Counted from the first letter of the stretch, positions 43,492 through 52,233 are shown. The stretch is DNA of 64,000 nt from Pedobacter sp. AK013 (GCF_014205835.1 NZ_JACHCQ010000031.1:1-64000); one strand, 5' to 3'. The notes: generated by a model not told the origin, from the sequence alone. Translations and numbers: made by a program.

Positions 43492-44712
43492 TTGAATTTC
43501 GAATATTTTATAGCAGGGCGGATAGCCATTAAATCAGAGCGTACTTTTTCAAAACTTATTGTCCGCATCGCAATAGCGGGTGTGATGCTGAGTTTGGCTG
43601 TCATGATTCTTTCTATCGCCATTATTAAAGGCTTTAAAACTGAAATCCAGGATAAAGTAAGGGGCTATTTAGGCGATGTACAGATTACCCGTTACGATCT
43701 GAATAATTCATTCGAGCATTCTCCATTTGTACTTGATGGAGAGACGAAAAAGATGCTCAAAAACAATCCCGATATTGAGTATTATTATCCTTTTGCTACA
43801 AAACCGGGCATCCTTTCGGCAAATAATGAAATTGAAGGGATTAATTTTAAAGGAATTGATAAAAACTATAAGTGGGATTACATTAAACAGCATATTATCA
43901 GCGGAACCATCATCGATTTTTCCGACAGTACGGCTGCCATGCAAGAACTGCTTATCTCGAACTACACGGCTAATCGTTTAAAGCTCAAAACAGGTGATGA
44001 TTTTATCATGTATTTTGTTCAAAACCAATTGCGACCGCGTAAATTTAAAATTGTAGGTATTTACGATATAGGGGTAGAAGATATTGATAAGGGTTTTGTA
44101 CTGGGCAACCTGAATATAATTAAACGCCTAAACAATTGGGAAGCGAATGAAATTGGTGGGATAGAAATTAAGATTAAAGATTTTAACAGGCTTAAGCCTA
44201 TTGCCGATAATATTTATGAAAGGCTTCCACGCAATCTGCGCTCGTATTCTATTGAAGAAAATTTCCCTAATATTTTTACCTGGTTAGGCCTTCTTGATGT
44301 AAATACCAAAGTACTTTTAATCCTGATGCTCATTGTAGGTGTAATTAACATGGTTACAGCATTGTTGATTATGATTTTAGAAAAAACAAATATGATTGGG
44401 ATGCTAAAATCTTTCGGGGCCAGCAACTGGAGTATTATGAAGATTTTTCTTTACAATGCCGCTTATTTAATTGGTATTGGCTTATTACTTGGGAATATTC
44501 TGGGCTTAGGGCTTGGTTTCTTACAGCAGGCCACTCATATTTTTAAACTTAATCAGGCTTCTTATTTTTTAGCCTACGCACCCATAGAATTTCATTTTAT
44601 CGATGTGCTGCTGCTTAATATCGTTACGGTAGTGGTGTGTTTAACGGTTTTGATTATTCCTTCGCTATTGATTAGCAAAGTTTCTCTGCTTAAAGCAATC
44701 AGATTTAAATAA
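43492..44712 (+). CDS. FtsX/LolE-like ABC transporter permease
   Basis: About 406 aa, inner membrane. Four transmembrane segments (near residues 20-45, then three from about 260 to 400) flank a large periplasmic MacB-like domain (VQITRYDLNN ... IGGIEIKIKDF). N-terminal FIAGRIAIKSERTFSKLIVRIAIAG is typical of LolC/E in Bacteroidota. It probably extracts lipoproteins together with a LolD-type ATPase that is not adjacent. No ATG start exists; TTG codons at 43483 and 43492 are possible, and the second gives MNFEYFIAG, the usual beginning. Confidence 0.85.
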   Translation: MNFEYFIAGRIAIKSERTFSKLIVRIAIAGVMLSLAVMILSIAIIKGFKTEIQDKVRGYLGDVQITRYDLNNSFEHSPFVLDGETKKMLKNNPDIEYYYPFATKPGILSANNEIEGINFKGIDKNYKWDYIKQHIISGTIIDFSDSTAAMQELLISNYTANRLKLKTGDDFIMYFVQNQLRPRKFKIVGIYDIGVEDIDKGFVLGNLNIIKRLNNWEANEIGGIEIKIKDFNRLKPIADNIYERLPRNLRSYSIEENFPNIFTWLGLLDVNTKVLLILMLIVGVINMVTALLIMILEKTNMIGMLKSFGASNWSIMKIFLYNAAYLIGIGLLLGNILGLGLGFLQQATHIFKLNQASYFLAYAPIEFHFIDVLLLNIVTVVVCLTVLIIPSLLISKVSLLKAIRFK

Positions 44713-44768
44713 GGAAAAAACTTGGGTCACCGGACAGATCATTTCCCGATGCCCAAGCAAACCTAAAC

Positions 44769-45173
44769 TTAAGCTCTTGTCAACTCAACTTTTACAGTTT
44801 TTGTAATATTACTTTTCTGAAGCTGAGGGTATGGTGTGATGTCTATTAATTTGAGTGAATAATTTATGCCGTTAATTTTAATGTTTGTTACATTTTCTAA
44901 TGTGCCACATTCTCCTCCTTTGCATAAAATAATTTCCTGGTCAACGTTATTACCCGTTAATTTGAAATACGCTGTTGCACCTCCGGCGCTTATACAATCG
45001 GCATTTATTGGGCAACGGCTATCGCTAATCGATTTTAATACTAGTGTAGATGCACCGATTGATTTTGAAGTATTGATTTCAAAATCGTAATCCGTTGTTT
45101 TTGTTTCAGGATTCTTCTTGCATCCAAAAACAGAAATAGATAAGGCAATAAAGAAGAATATTAAATTTTTCAT
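44769..45173 (-). CDS. Small Cys-containing lipoprotein of unknown function
   Basis: 134 aa with a lipobox (SISVFGCKK, Cys18). The mature region has SDSRCPINADCIS and LCKGGECG, four Cys in two pairs, as in a common small Bacteroidota lipoprotein type whose role is unknown. It is the last gene of the truA-lipoprotein-lipoprotein unit, separated by 13 nt from its upstream neighbour. Confidence 0.65.
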   Translation of the reverse strand: MKNLIFFFIALSISVFGCKKNPETKTTDYDFEINTSKSIGASTLVLKSISDSRCPINADCISAGGATAYFKLTGNNVDQEIILCKGGECGTLENVTNIKINGINYSLKLIDITPYPQLQKSNITKTVKVELTRA

Positions 45174-45186
45174 TTATAGATATGGA

Positions 45187-45633
45187 TTAATTACTTCTTT
45201 TTAAAATATATTCATAATCTACAGTGGCATATGAGGTAGCTGGAGAAAAATCTGTCTTTGCACTGAATCTTTTTCTAAGGGTTAAATCTACTCCGCTGCT
45301 TCTAATATCGTATTCACCGTTTAAAATCATATTCCAATCAAAATCTGCTGTCCAAACGTCCTCATCGTTAAAATATCCGACCCCATTTTTAAAGGTATAG
45401 GTTCCCTTACCTCCCGATGGTTTTAGGTTAGCATCGGTACTCGGCGTAATGTTGAATTTTCCATCCTTTAACGAAATTGAAATTGGGCGGGTTATCGGTA
45501 CAGACTTAACACTATTGCTAATGACCAATACACCTGTATAGTTGCCATCCAATAAAACATCTACGTTTGTAGATTTTTTACAGCCTAAAGATAAGATCAG
45601 GGCAAAAAGGAAAATACAAATTTGAACTTTCAT
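45187..45633 (-). CDS. Small lipoprotein of unknown function
   Basis: 148 aa with a lipobox (LILSLGCKK). The mature part is beta-rich with LDGNYTGVLVIS and YDIRSSGVDLTLRKRF, compatible with a small lipocalin-like barrel. I recognise no family. It lies between truA and the 134-aa lipoprotein gene, all minus strand with gaps of 36 and 13 nt. Confidence 0.65.
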   Translation of the reverse strand: MKVQICIFLFALILSLGCKKSTNVDVLLDGNYTGVLVISNSVKSVPITRPISISLKDGKFNITPSTDANLKPSGGKGTYTFKNGVGYFNDEDVWTADFDWNMILNGEYDIRSSGVDLTLRKRFSAKTDFSPATSYATVDYEYILKRSN

Positions 45634-45669
45634 ACCCCTTAAACGGAGCTCAATATGAAAACGCTACAC

Positions 45670-46470
45670 TTAGATTGAAATCCAGTCTATACCTTGTGTA
45701 CTATGGATAAATTCAGTCCGTGGCTCGAGGTTTAGGTAAGGGTAAGTGACTTTTGATAGGTATAAGCCCGTAGGATGGGCGGGCAATGATAGTTTTGAAG
45801 GTTGCAGGGTAATCAGCTCGTTTTCAAATTCATCAAAGCTAAGCTCTCCTTTACCAACCATTAAAATTTTACCCATAATAATGCGGATCATTTTGCCCAA
45901 AAATCGGTTACTCGCAATATGGAACCTCAGCCTGTCGCCTTTTGGATTTACAAATAAATCGGCTTCCATTACATTGCAAATGGTATGTTCATATTTATCT
46001 GGATGCGTACAAAAAGCCCTGTAATCTTTGTATTGAGGTAATAATTTTACAACAGCTTTCATTTTATCAAAATCTAAATTGTTTAATTGATAAAAGGAAC
46101 TTTGGGTGCTTAAAAAAGGATCTTTATAGGTATGGATAAAATAATCATATTTCCGCTGTACAGCATCAAACCGGGCATGCGGTTTTCCTTCCATTTTAAT
46201 AATGTCGAATACCGCAATATTGTAAGGTAAGGCTTTATTTAAAATATAAAGCAGATCGAAATCAATCTCTTTTTCAATATCAGCATGAAAAAAAAACTGG
46301 CTGGCATGTACATGTGCATCAGTCCGCCCGCAGCCGTTAATAGCAATCGGCGATTTTAAAATCTTAGAAAGTGTTTGTTCAATAACTTCCTGAACGCTTT
46401 TTACCCCAGGTTGTTTTTGCCATCCACTAAAGTACTGGCCTTGATATGCAATGTGAAAGAAATACCTCAT
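45670..46470 (-). CDS. truA: tRNA pseudouridine(38-40) synthase
   Basis: Modifies uridines 38-40 in tRNA anticodon stems. The catalytic Asp lies in GCGRTDAHVHA (near residue 52). YFFHIAYQGQYFSGWQKQPG at the N-terminus and HFCTHP-like DYRAFCTHPDKYEHT in the middle are family features. Length is 266 aa. It starts a three-gene minus-strand unit with two lipoproteins, which are unlikely to share its function. Confidence 0.93.
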   Translation of the reverse strand: MRYFFHIAYQGQYFSGWQKQPGVKSVQEVIEQTLSKILKSPIAINGCGRTDAHVHASQFFFHADIEKEIDFDLLYILNKALPYNIAVFDIIKMEGKPHARFDAVQRKYDYFIHTYKDPFLSTQSSFYQLNNLDFDKMKAVVKLLPQYKDYRAFCTHPDKYEHTICNVMEADLFVNPKGDRLRFHIASNRFLGKMIRIIMGKILMVGKGELSFDEFENELITLQPSKLSLPAHPTGLYLSKVTYPYLNLEPRTEFIHSTQGIDWISI

Positions 46471-46519
46471 TTTTCAGCTGCAATTTTACGGAAATTTTAG
46501 CAGCAGGAATATTAAATCA

Positions 46520-46527
46520 TATTTTTG
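46520..46527 (+). promoter_or_regulatory. Candidate -7 box for ychJ-like gene
   Basis: TATTTTTG fits TAnnTTTG, 17 nt before the ATG at 46545. The -33 region has TTTT rather than TTG. Confidence 0.45.
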
Positions 46528-46544
46528 TGCGGTAAATTTTAATC

Positions 46545-46928
46545 ATGGATTTAATAAACTGTCCTTGCGGAAGCGGAATTATCTTTAACCAGTGTTGCCA
46601 GCCTTATCATTTAAAAGTGAAAAAGGCACCAACAGCAGAAGCTTTAATGCGGTCTAGATATTCGGCTTTTGTAGTGGCCGATGCTGCTTATCTTTACGAT
46701 ACTACGCATCGCAGTAAAAGAAAAGGGCATTCGGAAAGTGCTTATTTGAACAGTGCGAAAAATACCAAATGGCTAAAACTCGAAATTGTTTTTTCAGATT
46801 TCGATACCGTAGAGTTTAAGGCTTATTATCTCAATAAGAAATTTCAGACTGAAGTATTGCACGAAAAATCTAACTTCAGGTTAGAAGATGGCCAATGGTA
46901 CTATGTGGATGGAGAATTTTATGAATAA
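46545..46928 (+). CDS. YchJ family (UPF0225) SEC-C motif protein
   Basis: 127 aa. The N-terminal zinc-binding SEC-C motif is CPCGSGIIFNQCC (Cys residues near 6, 8, 17 and 18), followed by APTAEALMRSRYSAFV, the signature of the YchJ family. The rest is an NTF2-like domain. Function is unknown; the SEC-C motif suggests metal-dependent protein or nucleic-acid contact. Monocistronic. Confidence 0.85.
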   Translation: MDLINCPCGSGIIFNQCCQPYHLKVKKAPTAEALMRSRYSAFVVADAAYLYDTTHRSKRKGHSESAYLNSAKNTKWLKLEIVFSDFDTVEFKAYYLNKKFQTEVLHEKSNFRLEDGQWYYVDGEFYE

Positions 46929-46941
46929 ATTAACTTGGTAT

Positions 46942-47081
46942 CGTCACCCTGAACCGAGCCTTAGCGAGCTCACCGAAGGTAATTTATTTCAGGGGCTTTT
47001 AGCGAGAAAGATGCTGACCACGAAGTAGCTACAAGGCAATTAAAATACTATTTCTACTTGTAAAATAAATTCGGCATGACG
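46942..47081. repeat. Degenerate extended palindromic repeat (CGTCACCCTGAA ... CGGCATGACG)
   Basis: Outer ends CGTCACCCTGAA (46942) and TTCGGCATGACG (near 47070) match the dispersed family. Between them lie GCCTTAGCGAGC and further copies of TTTATTTCAG. No gene is seen. Confidence 0.5.
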
Positions 47082-47088
47082 AAAAAGC

Positions 47089-47895
47089 CTACAATTTCTT
47101 TGCTTCATTCCAATATACATCCATTTCAGCAAGGGTCATATCGGCTAAGGCTTTTCCATGTTCTTTTGCTTTGGTTTCGAGGTATTGAAAACGTTTGATG
47201 AATTTTTTATTGGTTTTTTCTAATGCATTTTCAGGATTAATGTTAATGAAGCGTGCATAATTGATCAGTGAGAAAAGTACATCGCCAAATTCTGATTCAG
47301 CCTTTTCGATATCAATGGCCGTATTGTCGACAACATTAAATTCTGTTTTAAATTCTTGCAGTTCTTCTTCTACCTTTTCCCAAACCTGATTTTTATCTTC
47401 CCAATCGAAACCTACACCACGGGCTTTTTCCTGAATGCGGGCAGCCTTAACCAATGCGGGTAGTGAAGATGGAACACCAGCCAACACCGATTTGTTGCCT
47501 TCTTTTAGTTTTATCTGCTCCCAATTGCGTTTAACATCTTCTTCGTTCTGCACTTCAACATCGCCATAAATATGTGGATGTCGGTTTACCAGTTTGTCGC
47601 AAACCCCGTTTAAAACATCAGTGATGTTAAAATCATTGGTTTCAGAAGCAATTCTCGAATAGAAAACCAAATGCATCATCACATCACCAAGTTCTTTTTT
47701 TATTTCATCTAAATCGCCATCCAAAATTGCGTCGCTTAACTCATACGTTTCCTCTATAGTTAAATGGCGCAGTGTTTCCATGGTCTGTTTTTTATCCCAG
47801 GGACATTGCGTGCGTAATGTATCTAAAACGGTGAGTAAACGTGTAAAAGCATCAGCTGGATTATTAGCACTTGCAGGAATTGGATTGTTAGGCAT
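47089..47895 (-). CDS. mazG: Nucleoside triphosphate pyrophosphohydrolase MazG
   Basis: 268 aa, cytosolic, hydrolyses NTPs to NMP and PPi, limiting misincorporation. It contains two all-alpha MazG domains: the first with CPWDKKQTMETLRHLTIEETYEL and KKELGDVMMHLVFY (ExxE-like metal site), the second with EEELQEFKTEF and SEFGDVLFSLIN. It is the last gene of the AI-2E transporter/98-aa/DoxX/mazG operon (20 nt from DoxX). Confidence 0.93.
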   Translation of the reverse strand: MPNNPIPASANNPADAFTRLLTVLDTLRTQCPWDKKQTMETLRHLTIEETYELSDAILDGDLDEIKKELGDVMMHLVFYSRIASETNDFNITDVLNGVCDKLVNRHPHIYGDVEVQNEEDVKRNWEQIKLKEGNKSVLAGVPSSLPALVKAARIQEKARGVGFDWEDKNQVWEKVEEELQEFKTEFNVVDNTAIDIEKAESEFGDVLFSLINYARFININPENALEKTNKKFIKRFQYLETKAKEHGKALADMTLAEMDVYWNEAKKL

Positions 47896-47915
47896 ATTTT
47901 ATGGTTGAACTATGT

Positions 47916-48365
47916 TTATCGAACGCTAAAGTACCAAACCCAAGCGATTAAGAAAAGCTGAAAAGGTATTCTGAACCATAAATATTTTGGCCCCGGACCT
48001 GGTTTATGCAGATTTTCGTAATTGATGTGGTGTTTGGCTGCATAAATATTTGCGGGTAAAATGGCAATGTAGAAAATAATTAATGCTATTCCGGTCAAAT
48101 GTCTGGTACTTACTATTGCCAATCCAATTGCAAATAAGATTTCCAGAACCCCTGTTAAAAGTACAACTTCTACTTTTTTAGGAATAAATAGCGGAACCAT
48201 GGCAGCCATACTGGTTTTAAACTTGAAATGCCCGATAGCTGTAAAAAGCAACATTACACCCATGGCAATATTGCCAGCAAAAATATTCCCTTTATCAAAG
48301 GTAGTATGGCCACCAAAAGCCAACAGTACAACATAAACAATTACGAGTACGAGTAAGGGTTTCAT
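47916..48365 (-). CDS. DoxX-like membrane protein
   Basis: 149 aa with four transmembrane segments (residues 4-18, 31-46, 66-84 and 91-106, with a last one near 130-146). HFKFKTSMAAMVPLFIPKK and FYIAILPANIYAAKHH are typical of the DoxX/SURF4-like family. Function is unknown; some members take part in redox or membrane stress. It is in an operon with the 98-aa membrane protein (16 nt upstream) and mazG. Confidence 0.78.
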   Translation of the reverse strand: MKPLLVLVIVYVVLLAFGGHTTFDKGNIFAGNIAMGVMLLFTAIGHFKFKTSMAAMVPLFIPKKVEVVLLTGVLEILFAIGLAIVSTRHLTGIALIIFYIAILPANIYAAKHHINYENLHKPGPGPKYLWFRIPFQLFLIAWVWYFSVR

Positions 48366-48381
48366 TTAAAGGGGTATTAGT

Positions 48382-48678
48382 CTATTTTATTAAGTTAAAA
48401 GCAATTAAAATTGTAGCAATAAACAGTACCAATAAGCCAGATAAAAATATAAAGTCAGCAGCTTTTTCCAGCCGCTGGCTGGCAGTTTTTTGTCTTCTCA
48501 TCGAGATAAAGGATAAGATACAGCTGGTCATAAAAAACATTACAGCAGCCACAGCAAATTCATCAATCAAAGAGCCATCAGTAAGTGCAAGTTTTTTTAA
48601 AGAAGTAAGTACAATAAAGCAAATGCCCAAAAGATTTGCAGAAGTGCTTAAAATATGAGGCGATCTGTTTTCGGCCAT
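48382..48678 (-). CDS. Small membrane protein of unknown function
   Basis: 98 aa with three hydrophobic segments (LLGICFIVLTSLKKLAL, FAVAAVMFFMTSCILSF, FIFLSGLLVLFIATILIAF). I recognise no family. Its ATG follows the AI-2E transporter stop with no gap (TAAATG), so translation is probably coupled. Confidence 0.6.
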   Translation of the reverse strand: MAENRSPHILSTSANLLGICFIVLTSLKKLALTDGSLIDEFAVAAVMFFMTSCILSFISMRRQKTASQRLEKAADFIFLSGLLVLFIATILIAFNLIK

Positions 48679-49788
48679 TTAGTCTTTTTCTTCTAATTTA
48701 ATCTTTTTTGTGATCCGGTAAACACGCTTCTTTTTGTCAGGCTTATGCTCTTCACCCATTAAAATACCCCAAGGTTTTAAATTATCTACTCTATCGAAGA
48801 TTATTTTTAACATGGCCAGATAAGGAATACATAAGAACATGCCCGATATTCCCCAAATCATCTCGCCAACTATAATACCAATAAAGGCAAATAATGCATT
48901 TATTTTTACTTTCGAACCCACCACCAGTGGCATTAGTACATTTCCATCTATAGCATGGATGCCAACAAAAGTAATCAAAACCAGTAGCACCTTACCCGCA
49001 CCTGCTGTTGCAAAAGTAATTAGACAGCTTATTAACAGGGCAAAGAATATTCCCAAATAAGGAACTACGTTAAAAATACCTGCAACTAGGCCCAATAGAA
49101 CCGCATATTTAACACCTAATAAACTCAGTACGGTAATCATTAATACCGTAACAATAAGCATCTGCAGAAATAAACCTATGATATATTTTTTGATAATATA
49201 CTGGATCTGACTAACAATTTCTGAAACTTTTTCTTTGTGCTCTTCTCTAAAAACCGAAGTTAAAAAGGTAAATAAAACCCTGCGGTAGTTTAAAATAAAG
49301 AATGTAAATAGTAATGTAAAACCTAAAAATAATAGGGTAGAAGATAACGTAGCCAGCGTGGTCGCAACAATTGCCGCACTAGTGGCCAAAGCCTTTTCTG
49401 TACTGTCTTTTAAATAGGAAGTAGTGTTTTCGAGATTGAAATTAAAGGTGTGTTTGCTCCATTTGTTCAATTCGGTAAAAGAATTTTCTGCTTTTGCTTT
49501 AAGTAATGGCCAATCTGCCCATAAATCGCTTAATTGATTGCCAAAGAAGTATATAATTCCTCCAATTACGGCTATCATCAGTATTACCGAAACAATAGTC
49601 GATAGGCTTCGTTTAAACTTTAATCGCTGTTCTAAAAAGTTACCTACAGGCAATAGTAAAATCGCCATTAAAAAAGAGAAAAGTAAGGGAGCTAACAGCG
49701 ATTGACCTAAAATGGCAATGTAGGTTAGGCTAATTAGACAGAAAAGAACCAATGCAAGTTTGGGCAGAAATGATAGTTTGTCTTTCAT
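48679..49788 (-). CDS. AI-2E family transporter
   Basis: 369 aa with about eight transmembrane helices in the family layout: two pairs at the N-terminus, an amphipathic region (LADWPLLKAKAENSFTELNKWSKH), then the conserved block FFLNVVPYLG-like GIFNVVPYLGIFFALLIS and VGSKVKINALFAFIGIIVGEMIWGI. Members export small molecules or act in Na+/H+ exchange; the substrate is unknown. It is the first gene of the operon ending in mazG. Confidence 0.88.
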   Translation of the reverse strand: MKDKLSFLPKLALVLFCLISLTYIAILGQSLLAPLLFSFLMAILLLPVGNFLEQRLKFKRSLSTIVSVILMIAVIGGIIYFFGNQLSDLWADWPLLKAKAENSFTELNKWSKHTFNFNLENTTSYLKDSTEKALATSAAIVATTLATLSSTLLFLGFTLLFTFFILNYRRVLFTFLTSVFREEHKEKVSEIVSQIQYIIKKYIIGLFLQMLIVTVLMITVLSLLGVKYAVLLGLVAGIFNVVPYLGIFFALLISCLITFATAGAGKVLLVLITFVGIHAIDGNVLMPLVVGSKVKINALFAFIGIIVGEMIWGISGMFLCIPYLAMLKIIFDRVDNLKPWGILMGEEHKPDKKKRVYRITKKIKLEEKD

Positions 49789-49812
49789 ATATTTTAGATT
49801 CTGTTTAATACA

Positions 49813-49848
49813 AAATACCCGATTAATTGTTTTATTAATCGGGTATTT
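49813..49848. terminator. Terminator of the aldo/keto reductase gene
   Basis: 14-bp perfect stem AAATACCCGATTAA / TTAATCGGGTATTT with 8-nt loop, 19 nt after the minus-strand stop. Confidence 0.85.
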
Positions 49849-49866
49849 AAATATAAGAGATTATTT

Positions 49867-50814
49867 TTAATAGATACTCGCTTTATCTAAAAGGGAAATG
49901 TCTTCAGCAGTTAATTTTAAATTTGCTGCTTCAATGAACGATTTTAACTGGCTTAAATCGGTTACACTTGCAATTGGGGCAGTAATTGATGGGTGATAAA
50001 TTAACCAGGCCAGAGCTACCGAAGCTAGCTCAACATGGTGCTTTTCAGCAACCTGATCCAGTGCCGATAAAATTTTAAAACCCCGTTCATTCAGGAACTT
50101 TTTAATGCCTCCACCACGCTGGCTTTTACTTAGGTCATTTTCATTACGGTATTTCCCAGTTAAGAAACCACTGGCCAGCGAATAATAAGTTACAACGCCC
50201 AAGCCATAATCCAGGCAGATTTTTTCGTGTTCCTGCTCAAAGTTTTCTCTATCATAAAGATTGTATCCTGGTTGGTAAACTTCATATCGGGGAAGGCTAT
50301 GTTCTGTAGCATAAACCAAAGATTCTTTAAGCCGGTCGGCAGAAAAGTTCGATGCCCCAATCCAACGTACTTTGCCGGCTTTAATTAAAGTTTCGTAAGC
50401 AGCTAAGGTTTCTTCAACAGGTGTGCTTTCGTCATCAAAATGAGAAAAATAAAGATCGATATAGTCTGTTTGTAGGCGAGATAAAGAATGTTCTACTTCA
50501 TTTATGATATAATCTCTCTTTAAAGATTTACCCTGCCCCATGTCTGATCCGACTTTTGTTGCAATAATTACATCGTGGCGTTTATTATGTTTCTTAAGCC
50601 ATTTTCCAATAATCGTTTCCGATTCGCCACCTTTATTTCCGGGTGCCCAACGCGAATACACATCGGCTGTATCGATAAAATTGAAACCGCTTTCTACAAA
50701 TTTGTCTAATATTTCAAACGACTTTTTTTCATCAATTGTCCAGCCGAAAACATTTCCTCCAAATACGATGGGCGCAATATCTAAATCGGTTTTTCCTAAA
50801 ATTCTTTTTTCCAT
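49867..50814 (-). CDS. Aldo/keto reductase
   Basis: 315 aa NADPH-dependent (beta/alpha)8 oxidoreductase. The catalytic tetrad is visible: Asp and Tyr in DTADVYSRW (near residue 47), Lys in ATKVG (near 83) and His in YFSHFDDES (near 120). GYNLYDRENFE and YYSLASGFLTGKYR fit the YajO/YhdN-like class. The substrate is unknown. It is monocistronic with its own terminator. Confidence 0.92.
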   Translation of the reverse strand: MEKRILGKTDLDIAPIVFGGNVFGWTIDEKKSFEILDKFVESGFNFIDTADVYSRWAPGNKGGESETIIGKWLKKHNKRHDVIIATKVGSDMGQGKSLKRDYIINEVEHSLSRLQTDYIDLYFSHFDDESTPVEETLAAYETLIKAGKVRWIGASNFSADRLKESLVYATEHSLPRYEVYQPGYNLYDRENFEQEHEKICLDYGLGVVTYYSLASGFLTGKYRNENDLSKSQRGGGIKKFLNERGFKILSALDQVAEKHHVELASVALAWLIYHPSITAPIASVTDLSQLKSFIEAANLKLTAEDISLLDKASIY

Positions 50815-50900
50815 GATATGAATGTTAATGGTATACTAACAAATCCTAATGCAAGCGGTTTTTGTATGGAGTTAAATTATATTAAATGAGAAGAGAATAA

Positions 50901-51320
50901 TTTTTGGAAAGCAGCCAATTAACCAAATCGTCTTCCGAGAACTATCAGATGAGAAGCTGGGCAAGCGCGAGCCGAAGTAGTCTATGCCATAATTCTATGC
51001 TTTTTTAGAAAAGCAAGGCCTGTAGTGTTTCGGTTACACCCGTCCCGCCCTTTGCTTAATCCCGATAGATAACCAATTAATAGAATAATACTCAAATCGG
51101 GATAACGCTGTCGGTCGGGTTTATTTTGTTACAGATAGTAGTACTGTTGTATCCTCCTAAACCCGATCTGAGCGGGATGCCGATTCTTCATCGGCAGAAG
51201 CGGGAGCGGGACTACAGCGCACCATTGACTTCTGCATCTGCTTTCCAAAAAAAATGATTTAACAAATCGTCTTCCGAGAGCTATCGGGATGTGAGGCTAG
51301 ACGAGTTTGCGCTAAAGCAA
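50901..51320. repeat. Composite repeat element with inverted and direct ends
   Basis: TTTTTGGAAAGCAG at 50901 has an exact reverse complement at 51238-51251. CAAATCGTCTTCCGAGA occurs at 50924-50940 and 51263-51279, with similar DNA for about 30 nt after each. The interior contains the 51001 repeat. There is no transposase frame. Confidence 0.7.
51001..51145 (+). repeat. Dispersed intergenic repeat, copy B
   Basis: Aligns with 36532-36670: TTTTTTAGAAAAGCA start, CCCGCCCTTTGCTTAATCCC, a central AT stretch, AATCGGGATAACGCTG and GTCGGTCGGGTTTATTTT. AATCCCGAT and ATCGGGAT form the internal stem. Confidence 0.75.
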
Positions 51321-51347
51321 TTTTCTGCTAAATGCTATTACTAACCT

Positions 51348-52016
51348 TTAAACTTCAGCCTTGGTCGCTCTCAGCATTTCTCTTTTTCCGGGTGCACCAG
51401 GCAATTTTTCTATGGTAAATCCGCACGCTTTAACTGCTCTTTTCAATTTCCCGGTAATGGCATAGGTAACAAAAGTTCCACCAGGTTTTAAGAAACTGCA
51501 GGCATGTGCAATAATTTCATCACTCCACATTTCTGGCTGGTGTTGTACAGAAAAGGCATCATAATAAATCAGGTCAAATTTTTGGTCACTGCGGTACTCG
51601 GCCAATGTAGTGTGCGGAATTTCTAATGTGCAAAACGAAGTTAATTTTTGAGGTGTTTTTAACGCCTCTGGGTAATTTGAAATAAAATCTGCCCATATTA
51701 CTTCAGGAACATATGCTGCATAACCCGTTTGCTCAATCACATCGGTAGTAAGCGGAAAGGCTTCTATACTAGTATAATTAAGATTGATGTTATTTACATC
51801 GCAATAATAGAAGCTTAAAATAAAGTTTAATCCGGTACCAAAACCAACTTCTAAAATAGAAATTTCAGTTTGATCGGTAGAAGCAAATTTTAATCCTGCA
51901 TCAATAAATACGTGTTTGCTTTCCTGTAATGCACCATGTTTACTGTGGTAATGTTCGCCTATAGTTTCGTTATAAAGGGTGTTCGAGCCATCAGCTGTAG
52001 GGGTTATGATATTCAT
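51348..52016 (-). CDS. mnmD: tRNA (mnm5s2U34)-methyltransferase MnmD
   Basis: 222-aa SAM-dependent methyltransferase of the MnmC N-terminal type, completing mnm5s2U at the tRNA wobble position. EVGFGTGLNF (near residue 57) is the SAM site, followed by YTSIEAFPLT, the tail DLIYYDAFSVQHQPEMWS and CSFLKPGGTFVTYAITGKLKRAV. The separate oxidase half of MnmC is absent, as in MnmD-only organisms. It is monocistronic. Confidence 0.88.
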   Translation of the reverse strand: MNIITPTADGSNTLYNETIGEHYHSKHGALQESKHVFIDAGLKFASTDQTEISILEVGFGTGLNFILSFYYCDVNNINLNYTSIEAFPLTTDVIEQTGYAAYVPEVIWADFISNYPEALKTPQKLTSFCTLEIPHTTLAEYRSDQKFDLIYYDAFSVQHQPEMWSDEIIAHACSFLKPGGTFVTYAITGKLKRAVKACGFTIEKLPGAPGKREMLRATKAEV

Positions 52017-52130
52017 GAGCTAGGATTTAAAAGGATTCTTGAATTTCAAGATCCTGATGCAAATATAGACACAGGATCAAAATATTTCTCGATAAATTAG
52101 CCAAAGATAGGCGCGCTAATCCGCTTTAAT

Positions 52131-52197
52131 CTTCGGACTCTTGGCTTCTGACTTTTTCTCATTGTCCGTTCAGCTTTGGTCTTTTTTCTTTAACCTT
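52131..52197 (+). repeat. Degenerate heptamer tract upstream of the MmcQ gene
   Basis: About nine 7-8-nt units ending in C, such as TTCTGAC, GTTCAGC and TTTGGTC. The tract at 60291-60356 before valS has similar units (TTTGGTC, TTTCAGC). It ends a few nt before the candidate -7 box. Confidence 0.6.
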
Positions 52198-52204
52198 TTG
52201 TTAT

Positions 52205-52212
52205 TAGCTTTG
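52205..52212 (+). promoter_or_regulatory. Candidate -7 box for the MmcQ/YjbR gene
   Basis: TAGCTTTG fits TAnnTTTG, 21 nt before the ATG. A TTTG at 52175 lies too far (26-nt spacer) for a standard -33 box. Confidence 0.4.
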
Positions 52213-52233
52213 ATCCTCATCTAAACACTAAAA

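Larger units (their letters stand above)
50815..51347. other. Intergenic region filled with a nested repeat element
   Basis: No gene is seen. Contents are a 14-bp inverted repeat pair (50901-50914, 51238-51251), a 17-bp direct repeat pair (50924-50940, 51263-51279) and copy B of a dispersed repeat (51001-51145). Confidence 0.55.

Noticed and set aside
50815..51347. Insertion sequence or transposon
   Set aside because: Inverted ends exist but there is no transposase frame and no clear target duplication directly outside the ends; described only as a repeat element.
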